A stretch of DNA of 59,677 nucleotides from positions 1 to 59,677 of the forward strand of contig NZ_BPQX01000059.1 in assembly GCF_022179525.1 (NCBI RefSeq), read 5' to 3'. A program made the position numbers and the translations under genes. Of this stretch, positions 1-9,112 are shown one piece after another. Numbering within the stretch: the stretch's first letter is position 1; the number at the start of each line of letters is the position of its first letter. This stretch comes from Methylobacterium persicinum (GTDB lineage: Bacteria > Pseudomonadota > Alphaproteobacteria > Rhizobiales > Beijerinckiaceae). Under the pieces are notes generated by a model, which had not been told where the DNA came from, ran no database searches, and saw only the letters and a list, made by a program, of their open reading frames with translations.

Positions 1-1
1 G

Positions 2-61
2 GCCGTCACCGCCGCCCTGCCCGAGCGCAAGGATGGCCGGTCGCGCCTGCGCCTCGCCTAG
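2..61 (+). CDS. C-terminal end of an unidentified upstream gene (partial)
   Basis: The reading frame beginning at base 2 is open to a TAG at 59-61 and encodes 19 residues rich in Arg, Ala and Leu. Its position just before hpnA on the same strand fits the tail of another gene in the hopanoid or isoprenoid neighbourhood. So short a piece cannot be identified and could be chance. The 105 bases from here to hpnA show no clear promoter. Confidence 0.3.
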   Translation, partial: AVTAALPERKDGRSRLRLA

Positions 62-166
62 CCAGACGGCGCCCGGAAACTTGCCGCTGAGGCGGTTCGA
101 TGACACAAGCGCGGCGCGGCGGGGCTCCCCCTCCGCGCCGGCGTCCTGCAACCTTTCAGACGAGCG

Positions 167-1195
167 ATGGCTGAGGCCACCCTTCCCGGCCCGACCGAGG
201 CCGGCCCCGTGCTGATTACCGGCGCGAGCGGCTTCCTCGGCTCCGCCCTGGTCGACGTATTCCGCCGGGCCGGCTTCCCGGTGCGCATCCTCGTGCGCGC
301 CACGAGCCCTCGCACCAACCTGACGTGGTCCGACGTCGAGATCGTGACCGGCGACATGCGCGACCCCGCCTCCGTCGCGGAGGCGATGCGCGGGCAGCGC
401 TACTTGATCCACGCCGCCGCCGACTACCGGCTGTGGGCGCCGGACATGGAGGAGATCGTCCGCACCAACCGCGACGGGACCCGGCTGATGATGCGTGCTG
501 CCCTCGACGCGGGCGTGGAGCGCGTCGTCTACACGTCGAGCGTCGCCACGATCCGCCCGCCCGCGGACGGCAGGACGCCCTCCGACGAGACCATGCCCCT
601 CACGCCCGAGACGGCGATCGGCGCCTACAAGCGCAGCAAGGTCGTGGCCGAACGGGTGGTGGAGGAGATGGTCGCCCGGGACGGGCTGCCCGCGGTGATC
701 GTCAACCCCTCGACGCCCATCGGGCCCCGGGATGTGAAGCCGACGCCCACGGGGCGGATCATCCAGGAGGCGGCGCTTGGCAAGATGCCGGCCTTCGTCG
801 ATACCGGCCTGAACCTCGCCCATGTGGACGACGTGGCCGCCGGGCACCTCCTCGCCCTTCGGAAGGGACGGATCGGCGAGCGTTACATCCTCGGCGGCGA
901 GGACGTGTTCTTGTCGCAGATGCTGGCGGACATCGCCCGGATGGTCGGGCGCAAGCCGCCGACCGTGAACCTGCCCCGGGCCGTGGTCTATCCGGTCGCG
1001 TTCTTCGCGCAGCTCGCCGCGCGGTTCACCGGCAACCAGCCCTTCGCGACGATCGACGGCATCCGCATGTCCCGCTATCGGATGTTCTTCTCCGACAGGA
1101 AGGCGCGGGCCGAACTGGGCTACACCGCGCGGCCCTATCGCGAGGGCCTGTCGGACGCGATCGACTGGTTCCGGGGCGCGGGATACCTGAAATGA
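167..1195 (+). CDS. hpnA: HpnA, hopanoid-associated NAD-dependent sugar epimerase/dehydratase
   Basis: A 342-residue extended short-chain dehydrogenase. The N-terminal Rossmann glycine motif ITGASGFLGS lies near residues 17-26, and the YxxxK catalytic pair is seen in AYKRSK near residue 157. HpnA proteins are encoded with hopanoid genes and are thought to act on sugar-linked side-chain precursors, but their exact reaction is unsettled. The stop overlaps the start of hpnC as ATGA, so the two are probably translationally coupled. The family name rests on the gene context together with the fold. Confidence 0.9.
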   Translation: MAEATLPGPTEAGPVLITGASGFLGSALVDVFRRAGFPVRILVRATSPRTNLTWSDVEIVTGDMRDPASVAEAMRGQRYLIHAAADYRLWAPDMEEIVRTNRDGTRLMMRAALDAGVERVVYTSSVATIRPPADGRTPSDETMPLTPETAIGAYKRSKVVAERVVEEMVARDGLPAVIVNPSTPIGPRDVKPTPTGRIIQEAALGKMPAFVDTGLNLAHVDDVAAGHLLALRKGRIGERYILGGEDVFLSQMLADIARMVGRKPPTVNLPRAVVYPVAFFAQLAARFTGNQPFATIDGIRMSRYRMFFSDRKARAELGYTARPYREGLSDAIDWFRGAGYLK

Positions 1196-2088
1196 CGAGC
1201 CTCGATACCGCGACCGCCACCCGCTCCGGCAAGGGTCATCGGGACGAGAACTTCCCCGTCGCCTCACACCTGATCCACCCCCGCCACCGGGGCGCGATCC
1301 TCGCCTTCTACAATTTCGTCCGCGCAGGCGACGACGTGGCCGACCACGCGGGTCTCCCGCCGGAGCGCAAGATCGCCCTGCTCGACGGGCTCGCCGACGC
1401 CCTGACCGGTGCGGGTCCCACGGATCCGGAAGCCGAGCCGCTGAAGGCCGAACTGTCCGTCCGCAGGCTGCCGCCCCGGCACGCCCTTGAATTGCTCGAC
1501 GCCTTCAGGATGGACGCGCGCAAGAACCGCTACGCCGACTGGGACGAGCTGATCCACTATTGCCGCTACTCGGCCATGCCGGTGGGGCGTTTCGTCCTCG
1601 ACATCCACGGCGAAGACCCGGCCCGGGTTTGGGGGCCGTCCGATGCGGTCTGCGCGGCCCTTCAGGTGATCAACCACCTCCAGGATTGCGGCAAGGATTT
1701 TCGCGATCTCGACCGGGTGTACCTGCCGCAGGATTGCCTGGACCGCCACGGCGCCACCATCGCCATGCTCGGCGAGGCGAAGGCGCCGCCGCAACTGCGC
1801 GCGGTGTTTCGCGAATTGGCGGGCCGCTGCCTCGACCTCCTGGACGAGGGTGCTGTCCTGCCCGACCTCATCGACGACACCCGCCTTTCCCTGGAGATCG
1901 CCGCCATCCACCGCCTCGCGGTGGTGCTGTCGCGGGGCCTGCTGGAGCGCGATCCGCTGTCCGAGAAGGTCCACCACGGCAAGGCCGCCTTCGCCCTCTT
2001 CGCCCTCCGGGGGGTGGCCGCCACCCTCGCCCGGCGCCCATTCCGCGGCCGGGTCGTCCGCGCCGCCATGCAGGGAGCACCCCGTTGA
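1192..2088 (+). CDS. hpnC: HpnC, hydroxysqualene synthase
   Basis: A 298-residue squalene/phytoene synthase family protein. The two Asp-rich prenyl-diphosphate motifs are DDVAD in the segment NFVRAGDDVADH and DCGKD in INHLQDCGKDF. In the three-enzyme bacterial squalene route, HpnD makes presqualene diphosphate from two farnesyl diphosphates, HpnC converts it to hydroxysqualene and HpnE reduces that to squalene. I chose the ATG at 1192 because it overlaps the hpnA stop (ATGA) and gives an N-terminus typical of HpnC. A longer reading frame upstream is only the +1 shadow of hpnA. Confidence 0.93.
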   Translation: MTSLDTATATRSGKGHRDENFPVASHLIHPRHRGAILAFYNFVRAGDDVADHAGLPPERKIALLDGLADALTGAGPTDPEAEPLKAELSVRRLPPRHALELLDAFRMDARKNRYADWDELIHYCRYSAMPVGRFVLDIHGEDPARVWGPSDAVCAALQVINHLQDCGKDFRDLDRVYLPQDCLDRHGATIAMLGEAKAPPQLRAVFRELAGRCLDLLDEGAVLPDLIDDTRLSLEIAAIHRLAVVLSRGLLERDPLSEKVHHGKAAFALFALRGVAATLARRPFRGRVVRAAMQGAPR

Positions 2089-2936
2089 GCGCCACCGCGA
2101 CGCCCGCTTCCGCAGGCGAGGCCGAGGCTCCGGCGCTGCCTGCCTCGGGCTCGTCGTTCTACACGGCCATGCGGCTTCTGCCGAAGGAGCGGCGGGAGGC
2201 GATGTACGCTGTCTACGCCTTCTGCCGGGCGGTGGACGACGTCGCCGACGACGGTGGCCCCCGGGACGTCCGCCGGGCGGAACTCGACCGCTGGCGCGCG
2301 GATATCGACGCCCTCTATGCCGGCCGGCCGATGGCGCGGACCCGCGACCTCGTGGAGCCAGTCGCACGCTTCGACCTGAAGCGGGAGGACTTCCAGGCCA
2401 TCATCGACGGCATGGCGATGGACGCGGAAGAGGACATCGTCGCCCCCGACGAGGCGACCCTCGACCTGTACTGCGACCGGGTGGCGAGCGCCGTCGGGCG
2501 CCTGTCCGTGCGCATCTTCGGCATGCCCGAGGCGGACGGGATCGAGCTGGCTTGGCACCAGGGCCGGGCCCTGCAATTGACCAACATCCTGCGCGACATC
2601 GACGAGGATGCCGAGCGCAACCGCCTCTACCTGCCCCGGGAGAAGCTTGAGGCCATCGGGCTTACGACCCCGACGCCCCGGCAGGCGATCATGCACCCGC
2701 GGATCGGCGAGGTCTGTGCAGCCTTGGCCCGGGAGGCCGAGGCGCATTACCGGGCGAGCTGGGAGATCATCCGCCGCAACCCGCGGAAGGCCACGAAGGC
2801 CGCGCGGCTGATGGCGGCGGCCTACCACCTCTATCTCAAGGCCGTCGTCGCCCGGGGCTGGGTGCCGCCCCGTGCCAGGGTGAAGCCCGGCAAGCTGTCC
2901 TTGATCCTCGTCGCCCTGCGGCACGGCGTGATCTGA
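2085..2936 (+). CDS. hpnD: HpnD, presqualene diphosphate synthase
   Basis: A 283-residue member of the squalene/phytoene synthase family, with the Asp-rich motif DDVADD near residue 48 and the second motif in NILRDIDEDAERNRLYLP. It catalyses condensation of two farnesyl diphosphates to presqualene diphosphate. The start is taken as TTG at 2085. It overlaps the hpnC stop as TTGA, an AGGGAG ribosome-binding site lies seven bases upstream, and the next in-frame ATG (2168) would cut into the conserved SSFYTAMRLL region. Neighbours hpnC and hpnE supply the next two steps. Confidence 0.92.
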   Translation: MSATATPASAGEAEAPALPASGSSFYTAMRLLPKERREAMYAVYAFCRAVDDVADDGGPRDVRRAELDRWRADIDALYAGRPMARTRDLVEPVARFDLKREDFQAIIDGMAMDAEEDIVAPDEATLDLYCDRVASAVGRLSVRIFGMPEADGIELAWHQGRALQLTNILRDIDEDAERNRLYLPREKLEAIGLTTPTPRQAIMHPRIGEVCAALAREAEAHYRASWEIIRRNPRKATKAARLMAAAYHLYLKAVVARGWVPPRARVKPGKLSLILVALRHGVI

Positions 2937-4222
2937 TGGCCACCGTCCACATCGTCGGCGCCGGCCTCGCCGGGCTTTCGGCTGCCGTCTCGTTGAGTAA
3001 GGGCGGCCACGCGGTCGTCCTGCACGAGGCCGCCAAGCAAGCGGGCGGACGCTGTCGGTCCTACTACGATCCCACCCTCGGGCTGACGATCGACAACGGC
3101 AATCATCTGCTGCTCTCGGGAAATGCCGACGCCCTCGGCTTCCTCCGGGGGGTGGACGCCCCCGCCGACGCTCTGGTCGGACCGGACGAAGCAGTCTTCG
3201 ATTTCGCGGATCTGAAATCCGGGCAGCGCTGGAAGCTCCGGCCCAATGCCGGGCGGCTTCCGTGGTGGGTGCTCAGTCCTTCGCGCAGAGTCCCTGGTAC
3301 CCGCGCCCGCGATTACCTCGCGCCGCTGAGCATCCTCCGTGCCGCCGCCGGCAAGGCCGAGGGCGCAGGCGGAACGATCGGGCAGACCATGGAATGCACC
3401 GGGCCGCTCTACGAGCGCCTCTGGCATCCCGTGTTGCTCGCCGCCCTCAATACCGAGCCCCGCGACAGCGATGTGGGACTCGCCGCCCGGATCCTGCGCG
3501 AGACGCTGGGCGCGGGAGGGCGAGCTTGCAAGCCGCTCATCGCGATGGAGGGCCTGTCCTATGCCTTCGTCGATCCGGCGGTGCGCACGCTCCAGAAGCG
3601 CGGTGCCGACATCCGGTTCGGCCGGCGCTTGCGCAGCCTCGCTCACGACGGGGGGCGGATCACGGCCCTGACCTTCTCCGATGGCGAAGAGACCCTTGGA
3701 ACGAGCGATTCGGTGGTGCTCGCCCTGCCGCCGTGGGTGGTAGCGGACCTGTTGCCCGAAATCCCCACACCGCTGGAGTTCCGCTCCATCGTCAACGCGC
3801 ATTTCGCGGTCGTCCCGAAGCCAGGAAGCCCGCTGTTCTTAGGCGTCGTGAACAGTCTGACGGAGTGGCTCTTCGCCTATTCGGACCGTTATTCGGTGAC
3901 GATATCCGGCGCGGATCGCCTGCTCGACGTTCCCCGGGAAGACCTCGCCCGGCAGATCTGGGGGGAGATCGCCACCCTCGGCAATCTTGCGCCGGAACTG
4001 CCTCGCTGGCAAATCGTCAAGGAGAAGCGTGCGACCTTTGCCGCGACACCGGCCGAGGCCGCGCGGCGGGCAGAGGCGCGCACCCGCCACACGAATCTCG
4101 TCCTGGCAGGCGACTGGACGGCAACGGGTCTGCCCTCGACGATCGAGGGGGCGATCCGTTCCGGCAAGACGGCCGCGCACGCTGTGATGTGTGCGGCATC
4201 ACCTGCGCGCGGCGCAGCTTGA
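2936..4222 (+). CDS. hpnE: HpnE, hydroxysqualene dehydroxylase (FAD-dependent)
   Basis: A 428-residue amine-oxidase/desaturase-fold flavoprotein. The N-terminal dinucleotide motif VGAGLAGLSAA binds FAD, followed by GGRCRSY typical of the carotenoid-desaturase superfamily, and the C-terminal FAD contact LAGDWTATGLPSTIEGA is present. Within the hpn operon it reduces hydroxysqualene to squalene. The start overlaps the hpnD stop by one base (TGATG). It should not be mistaken for a second phytoene desaturase: the true carotenoid desaturases lie elsewhere in the window (crtD and crtI). Confidence 0.92.
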   Translation: MATVHIVGAGLAGLSAAVSLSKGGHAVVLHEAAKQAGGRCRSYYDPTLGLTIDNGNHLLLSGNADALGFLRGVDAPADALVGPDEAVFDFADLKSGQRWKLRPNAGRLPWWVLSPSRRVPGTRARDYLAPLSILRAAAGKAEGAGGTIGQTMECTGPLYERLWHPVLLAALNTEPRDSDVGLAARILRETLGAGGRACKPLIAMEGLSYAFVDPAVRTLQKRGADIRFGRRLRSLAHDGGRITALTFSDGEETLGTSDSVVLALPPWVVADLLPEIPTPLEFRSIVNAHFAVVPKPGSPLFLGVVNSLTEWLFAYSDRYSVTISGADRLLDVPREDLARQIWGEIATLGNLAPELPRWQIVKEKRATFAATPAEAARRAEARTRHTNLVLAGDWTATGLPSTIEGAIRSGKTAAHAVMCAASPARGAA

Positions 4223-4263
4223 GGCATGGCGGGCGCGAGACGGCGACCGCAAGGCGAGGATCG

Positions 4264-6261
4264 ATGAGAGAGGCCGTGAACAAGATAGAGGCGCTGCAGC
4301 GTCCGAAGACCCAGGACATCACCCTGGACGTGGTCGAGCGCAGCGTGAGCGCCGCGACGCAGGGCTTGAGCGCGATGGCGCAGGCCGACGGGCATATCTG
4401 CTTCGAGCTCGAAGCCGACGCAACCATCCCGTCCGAATACATCCTGTTCCACCACTTCCGCGGTTATCCTCCGGCCCCGGACCTCGAGCGCAAGATCGGC
4501 AACTACCTCCGTCGCCGGCAGGGGCCGCATGGCGGTTGGGCCCTCGTGCACGAGGGGCCCTTCGACATGAGCGCGACGGTCAAGGCCTATTTCTGCCTGA
4601 AGATGATCGGCGACGACATCGAGGCGCCGCACATGCGCCGGGCGCGCGAGGCCATCCTGACCCGCGGCGGCGCTGCGAACGCCAACGTCTTCACCCGCTT
4701 CCTCCTGGCCCTCTACGGCGAGGTGCCGTGGCGGGCGGTGCCGGTGATGCCGGTCGAGATCATGTTCCTTCCCAAGTGGTTTCCCTTCCACATCGACAAG
4801 GTGAGCTACTGGGCGCGCTGCACCATGGTGCCGATGTTCGTCCTGCAGGCCACGAAGCCGCGGGCCAAGAACTCCCGGGGCATCGGCGTGCAGGAACTGT
4901 TCGTCACCCCGCCGGAGCGCGTCCGTTCCTGGCCGGCCTCGCCGCATGCCACGTGGCCGTGGACGCCGATCTTCGGCTTCATCGACCGCATCCTCCAGAG
5001 CACCGAGCACCTGTTTCCGCAGAAGCCCCGGCGGCGGGCGATGGAGAAGGCCCGCGCCTGGGTCAGCGAGCGGCTCAACGGCGAAGACGGCCTCGGCGCC
5101 ATCTTCCCGCCGATGGTCAACTCGGTGCTGATGTACGAGATTATGGGCTACACGCCCGATCATCCACAGGTGAAGGTCGCCCTTGAGGCCATCGAGAAGC
5201 TCGTGGTGGTCAAGGACGACGAAGCCTACGTCCAGCCCTGCGTATCGCCGGTCTGGGACACTGCCCTGGCGAGCCACGCCTTCCTCGAAGCCGGTGGCCC
5301 GGAGGCGGAGGCCAAGGCCCGCGAAGGGCTGGATTGGCTGAAGCCCCGGCAGGTGCTCGACATCGTCGGCGATTGGGCGGCCCGCAAACCGAAAGTCCGC
5401 CCCGGCGGCTGGGCCTTCCAGTACGCCAACGCCCACTACCCCGATCTCGACGACACCGCCGTGGTGGTCATGGCGATGGACCGGGCGATGCGTCAGCACG
5501 GCCTCGTGGCCGGCATGCCGGACTACAAGGCGGCCATCGCGCGGGCGCGGGAATGGGTCGTAGGCTTGCAGTCGGCCGATGGCGGCTGGGCGGCCTTCGA
5601 CGCCGACAACAACTACATGTACCTCAACCACATCCCGTTCTCGGATCACGGTGCGCTCCTCGATCCGCCGACCGCGGACGTCACCGCCCGGGTCGTGGGC
5701 ATGCTGGCGCAGCTCGGCGAGACCCGGGAAAGCTGCCGCGCCCTCGACCGGGGCGTGAACTACCTCCTGAACGACCAGGAGGAGGACGGTTCCTGGTACG
5801 GCCGCTGGGGTATGAATTTCATCTACGGCACATGGTCCGTCCTGAACGCCCTTAACGCCGCCGGCATTAGCCACGCCGACCCACGGATCCAGAAATCCGT
5901 GTCGTGGCTCATCCGCATCCAGAATCCGGATGGCGGCTGGGGTGAGGATGCCTCGTCCTACAAGATCGATCCGGCCTTCGAGGCGGGCTCGTCCACGGCT
6001 TCCCAGACCGCCTGGGCGCTGCTGGCCCTGATGGCGGCCGGGGCGACCGACGACCCGGCGGTGACGCGGGGCATCAACTTCCTCACCCGCACGCAGGATG
6101 CCGACGGGTTGTGGAGCGAGGAGCGCTATACGGCGACCGGGTTCCCGCGGGTGTTCTACCTGCGCTATCACGGGTATCCGAAGTTCTTCCCGCTCTGGGC
6201 GCTCGCCCGCTATCGCAACCTGAAGCAGAGCAACACCGGGCACGTTGCCTTCGGGATGTGA
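4264..6261 (+). CDS. shc: Squalene-hopene cyclase
   Basis: A 665-residue class II triterpene cyclase, close to the usual family length of 630-670. The catalytic DxDD acid is in PDLDDTAVV near residue 395, and several QW repeats (for example QSADGGWAAF, QEEDGSWYG, QNPDGGWGE, QDADGLW) mark the alpha-alpha barrels. It cyclises squalene to hopene/diplopterol at the inner membrane. The ATG at 4264 follows an AGGA ribosome-binding site, 41 bases after hpnE. The reading frame is open about 1 kb further upstream, but that part is the shadow of hpnE. Also called hpnF. Confidence 0.97.
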   Translation: MREAVNKIEALQRPKTQDITLDVVERSVSAATQGLSAMAQADGHICFELEADATIPSEYILFHHFRGYPPAPDLERKIGNYLRRRQGPHGGWALVHEGPFDMSATVKAYFCLKMIGDDIEAPHMRRAREAILTRGGAANANVFTRFLLALYGEVPWRAVPVMPVEIMFLPKWFPFHIDKVSYWARCTMVPMFVLQATKPRAKNSRGIGVQELFVTPPERVRSWPASPHATWPWTPIFGFIDRILQSTEHLFPQKPRRRAMEKARAWVSERLNGEDGLGAIFPPMVNSVLMYEIMGYTPDHPQVKVALEAIEKLVVVKDDEAYVQPCVSPVWDTALASHAFLEAGGPEAEAKAREGLDWLKPRQVLDIVGDWAARKPKVRPGGWAFQYANAHYPDLDDTAVVVMAMDRAMRQHGLVAGMPDYKAAIARAREWVVGLQSADGGWAAFDADNNYMYLNHIPFSDHGALLDPPTADVTARVVGMLAQLGETRESCRALDRGVNYLLNDQEEDGSWYGRWGMNFIYGTWSVLNALNAAGISHADPRIQKSVSWLIRIQNPDGGWGEDASSYKIDPAFEAGSSTASQTAWALLALMAAGATDDPAVTRGINFLTRTQDADGLWSEERYTATGFPRVFYLRYHGYPKFFPLWALARYRNLKQSNTGHVAFGM

Positions 6262-6292
6262 CCGGCAAGTCCTCAAGCTCAGCCATGCCCGG

Positions 6293-6325
6293 CCGGGTGG
6301 CGCACATCGACCGTGCGCCGCCCGG
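6293..6325 (+). terminator. Strong hairpin in the shc-hpnG gap
   Basis: The arms 6293-6305 and 6313-6325 form a 13-bp stem with one G-T wobble around a seven-base loop. No T-run follows, so it is not a classic intrinsic terminator. It may shield the 3' end of the hpnA-shc message or cause partial termination before hpnG. The rest of the 252-base gap shows nothing I can name. Confidence 0.4.
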
Positions 6326-6513
6326 AAGCGTCTCAGCCGGCCTCATGCGCCGAATGGCGTGACGACGCCGGGCCTTGGGGCTGGTAAGACGGCGCCGAAC
6401 CGCCCCCGCGGCGGCTTGAGCAACCGACGAGTTTCGTGCCTTCCCCCGACCCCGATGAGCCCCGGCCTCGGCGCGTACCCGGCGCCCTCGCGGGCCTGAT
6501 CCAGCCCCGCGCG

Positions 6514-7221
6514 ATGATCGACCCCTCCTCACCCGTCCTCGCCGTCACAGGCCTCGCCCGCGAGCGCCGTATCGCGGCCGGAACCGCCGTGGAACCGATC
6601 GGGGCCGGTGGTGATCCCGTGCGCCTACGCGCGCTCCTCGACGCCCGCACCGTTCCTGGCTGCCGGGCGGTGGTGAGCTTCGGCATCGCGGGGGGATTGG
6701 ATCCGAGCCTCAAGCCCGGCGACGTCGTGGTCGGTACGGGCGTCGTCTCGGCCGAGGGGCGACGCTCCGCCGACCTCGGTGCCGCGGCGGCCATGGTGGG
6801 GCTCCTCGCCGGCTTGCCGAACCGGGTGATCTCCGCGGACATTGCGGGGGTCGATGCCGCTGTCCTGGAAGTCTCCGCCAAGGAGGAGCTCCGCGGGAAG
6901 ACAGGGGCCGCCGCCGTCGATATGGAATCCCACGTAGCCGCCGCCTTCGCCGGCCGGCACGGCCTGCCCTTCGCCGCCCTCCGGGTCATCTGCGATCCCG
7001 CCGACCGGGCCTTGCCGGCCTTCGCGGCCAACGCCCTCACCCCGGACGGCGAGCCGGATATCAGAGGGGTGGTCTCGGCACTGGTATTCGGGCGCGCCCG
7101 GATCGGCGATCTGATGCGCCTTGGCCGGGATTCAAACGCCGCCTTCGCCGTTCTGGCGCGCTGTCGCCAGTGCTTGGGGGTTGGCCTTGGCTTTCCCCCG
7201 CCGCCTTCCGCGAACCCCTGA
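6514..7221 (+). CDS. hpnG: HpnG, hopanoid-associated nucleoside phosphorylase-like protein
   Basis: A protein of 235 residues from ATG 6514, or 261 from an upstream GTG at 6436. It has the purine nucleoside phosphorylase/MTA nucleosidase fold: FGIAGGLDPSLKPGDVVVG near the N-terminus and the nucleoside-binding VDMESH motif. HpnG is proposed to remove adenine from adenosylhopane on the way to ribosylhopane and bacteriohopanetetrol. I prefer 6514 because the conserved PVLAVTGLARE strand follows directly, though neither start has a clear ribosome-binding site. It is the last hpn gene here and converges on the DegP-like gene. Confidence 0.85.
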   Translation: MIDPSSPVLAVTGLARERRIAAGTAVEPIGAGGDPVRLRALLDARTVPGCRAVVSFGIAGGLDPSLKPGDVVVGTGVVSAEGRRSADLGAAAAMVGLLAGLPNRVISADIAGVDAAVLEVSAKEELRGKTGAAAVDMESHVAAAFAGRHGLPFAALRVICDPADRALPAFAANALTPDGEPDIRGVVSALVFGRARIGDLMRLGRDSNAAFAVLARCRQCLGVGLGFPPPPSANP

Positions 7222-7224
7222 ACG

Positions 7225-7254
7225 AAAAAGGCGCCGGTCGTTGAGACCGGCGCC
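7225..7254 (-). terminator. Rho-independent terminator of the DegP-like gene
   Basis: Read on the minus strand, a perfect 10-bp stem (arms 7245-7254 and 7230-7239) with a five-base loop is followed by TTTTT (7229-7225). It lies about 57 bases after the protease stop codon, in the gap between convergent genes. Because the stem is perfect it could also slow transcription arriving from hpnG, but the T-run is on the minus strand only. Confidence 0.85.
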
Positions 7255-7311
7255 AGTGGGGGAATGCCATGAGCGGGGCCGGGCCTCGGAAGGCCCGGTC
7301 CGGAAGCCGGA

Positions 7312-8829
7312 TCAGCCGGCCTTGCCGAGGGAGATCGCCACGAAGCGGGTCTGCCCCTTGGCGCTCTTCACCCGCATGAGGACCGCCTTGCGGCCGCTGC
7401 TCTCGGCGGCGCGGACTTGGTTCACCACGTCCGAGGGGCTGGAGACCGACTGACCGCCCACATCGAGGATCAGGTCGCCCTGCTCGATGCCCTTCGCGGC
7501 GGCCGGGCCATCCGGGTCAACCTGCACCACGGCGACACCCTCATCCGATAAGCCGACCTGCGCCGCCGGGGCGAGGCCCAGGCCGAGGCGGACCTGACCA
7601 GATCCATCCTCCTCACGGCTCGCCACCTTGGTCCCGTCGTTGGGCATGGTGCCGAGGGTCACCGTCGCGGTATCCGACTTGCCGCCCCGGAGGTAGCTCA
7701 GCTCCACCTTCGCGCCGGGCTTCATCGACGCGATGCGGCGGGACAGCTCGCGGGCGCTCTCCACGGCCTCGCCGTTCACCTTGTCGATGACGTCGCCGGA
7801 CTTCAGGCCAGCCTTGGCAGCGGGCGTGCCGTTCTCGGCATGATCGACCAGGGCACCCTTCGCCTTGTCGAGGCCGAGGCCCTCGGCGATGTCCTGCGTC
7901 ACCGGCTGGATCTGGATGCCGAGGTAGCCGCGGGCCACCTTGCCGTCCGTGCGCAGCTGATCCACCACCGCCTGGACTGTCTCGGCGGGAATGGCGAAGG
8001 CGAGGCCGACGCTACCACCCGAGGGCGACGCGATGGCCGTGTTCATGCCGACCACCTCGCCGTTGACGTTAAAGGTCGGGCCGCCGGAATTGCCCTTGTT
8101 GATGGGGGCGTCGATCTGCAGGAAGTCGTCGTAGGGGCCGGCGCCGATATCGCGGCCCCGGGCCGAGACGATACCCGCGGTCACGGTCCCGCCGAGGCCG
8201 AACGGGTTGCCGATGGCCACGACCCAGTCACCGACCTGCGGCACAGCCTTACCGAACTGCACGTAGGGGAAGTTGCTGCCCTCGTTGATCTTCAGCAGTG
8301 CCACGTCGGTCTTGGCATCCTTGCCGATGACCTTCGCATCAAGGGTACGGCCATCATCCAGGGTGACCTGCACGGTCTTGGCATGATCCACGACGTGGTT
8401 GTTCGTCACGACGTAGCCGTCCGCCGAGATGATGAAGCCCGAGCCGACCGCGCCGCGGCTGCCCCGATGCTGGGGCTGCATGTTCGGGCCGTTCTCGCCG
8501 AAGCGCTTGAAGAACTCACGCAGCTGCGGCGGGACGTTCTGGAGATTACGGCCCTGGCTGGGGCCGTCGTCGTCGTCGCTGCTCGCCGAATCGTCGAGCT
8601 TCACCTTCACCGAGACGACACCCGGCTTCACCTTGTTGACGATGCCTGCGAACGAGCCCGGCGGATGCTCCGGCGCCTCGATGGGCGACTTCGGCAGGGC
8701 CTGGGCGAAGGCAGGCGTCGCGGCCGGCAGGTAGCCGGACCCGACGGCGCCACCAGCGATCAACGCCGCGGCGGCGACGGAGGCGAGGGCACGGTTGGTA
8801 TGGCGGCGGGCGGTACGGGGCTCGGTCAT
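7312..8829 (-). CDS. DegP/HtrA-family periplasmic serine protease (Do family)
   Basis: A 505-residue protein. A signal peptide or membrane anchor (about residues 15-43, ending PAFAQA) is followed by a trypsin-like domain with the His in VVTNNHVVDHA, the Asp in KTDVALLKI and the Ser in NKGNSGGPTF. Two PDZ domains follow, the first with RGYLGIQIQPV. It degrades or refolds damaged envelope proteins. Pro/Asp-rich sequence separates the signal region from the catalytic core. Alphaproteobacteria often carry several paralogues, so the exact symbol (degP, degQ, mucD) is left open. The 283 bases upstream contain a palindromic repeat copy and no promoter I can assign. Confidence 0.93.
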   Translation of the reverse strand: MTEPRTARRHTNRALASVAAAALIAGGAVGSGYLPAATPAFAQALPKSPIEAPEHPPGSFAGIVNKVKPGVVSVKVKLDDSASSDDDDGPSQGRNLQNVPPQLREFFKRFGENGPNMQPQHRGSRGAVGSGFIISADGYVVTNNHVVDHAKTVQVTLDDGRTLDAKVIGKDAKTDVALLKINEGSNFPYVQFGKAVPQVGDWVVAIGNPFGLGGTVTAGIVSARGRDIGAGPYDDFLQIDAPINKGNSGGPTFNVNGEVVGMNTAIASPSGGSVGLAFAIPAETVQAVVDQLRTDGKVARGYLGIQIQPVTQDIAEGLGLDKAKGALVDHAENGTPAAKAGLKSGDVIDKVNGEAVESARELSRRIASMKPGAKVELSYLRGGKSDTATVTLGTMPNDGTKVASREEDGSGQVRLGLGLAPAAQVGLSDEGVAVVQVDPDGPAAAKGIEQGDLILDVGGQSVSSPSDVVNQVRAAESSGRKAVLMRVKSAKGQTRFVAISLGKAG

Positions 8830-9020
8830 GGGGCTCTCACACCTGGAAACGATCTGGACGACGCCTGTCGCGGCCGTCGATGGGATCGTTCTAGGCGCCC
8901 GGCCCTCACCCCGGTGTGGCGGGCAGATTACCGTTTTGTCAGGTGACGAGGCCGAAGCTGCGTCTCCCTCACCACATCATCCGTGAGTCCGATCGGAAAG
9001 ACGACGATCCTTTCCGGCCT

Positions 9021-9097
9021 TCACGAGCGAAGCCATCCAGGGTAGCGCGACCGCGATTGACCTCACGCGCCCCTGGATCACTTCGCTACGCTCGTGA
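9021..9097. repeat. Intergenic palindromic repeat, copy A (diverged)
   Basis: The left arm (9021-9042) and right arm (9071-9097) are imperfect inverted copies of the GAGCGAAG...ATCCAGGG motif that recurs at 19621, 23464 and 49884. This copy has the most substitutions and lacks a few bases in the left arm. It lies between the valS stop and the promoter side of the DegP-like gene. Confidence 0.75.
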
Positions 9098-9112
9098 TGG
9101 CGGAGCGGAAGC

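Noticed and set aside
3889-6276. 795-codon minus-strand frame opposite shc
   Set aside because: Composition (His, Arg, Gly, Val rich, low in Lys and Asn) and lack of motifs mark it as a shadow of shc and the hpnE end.
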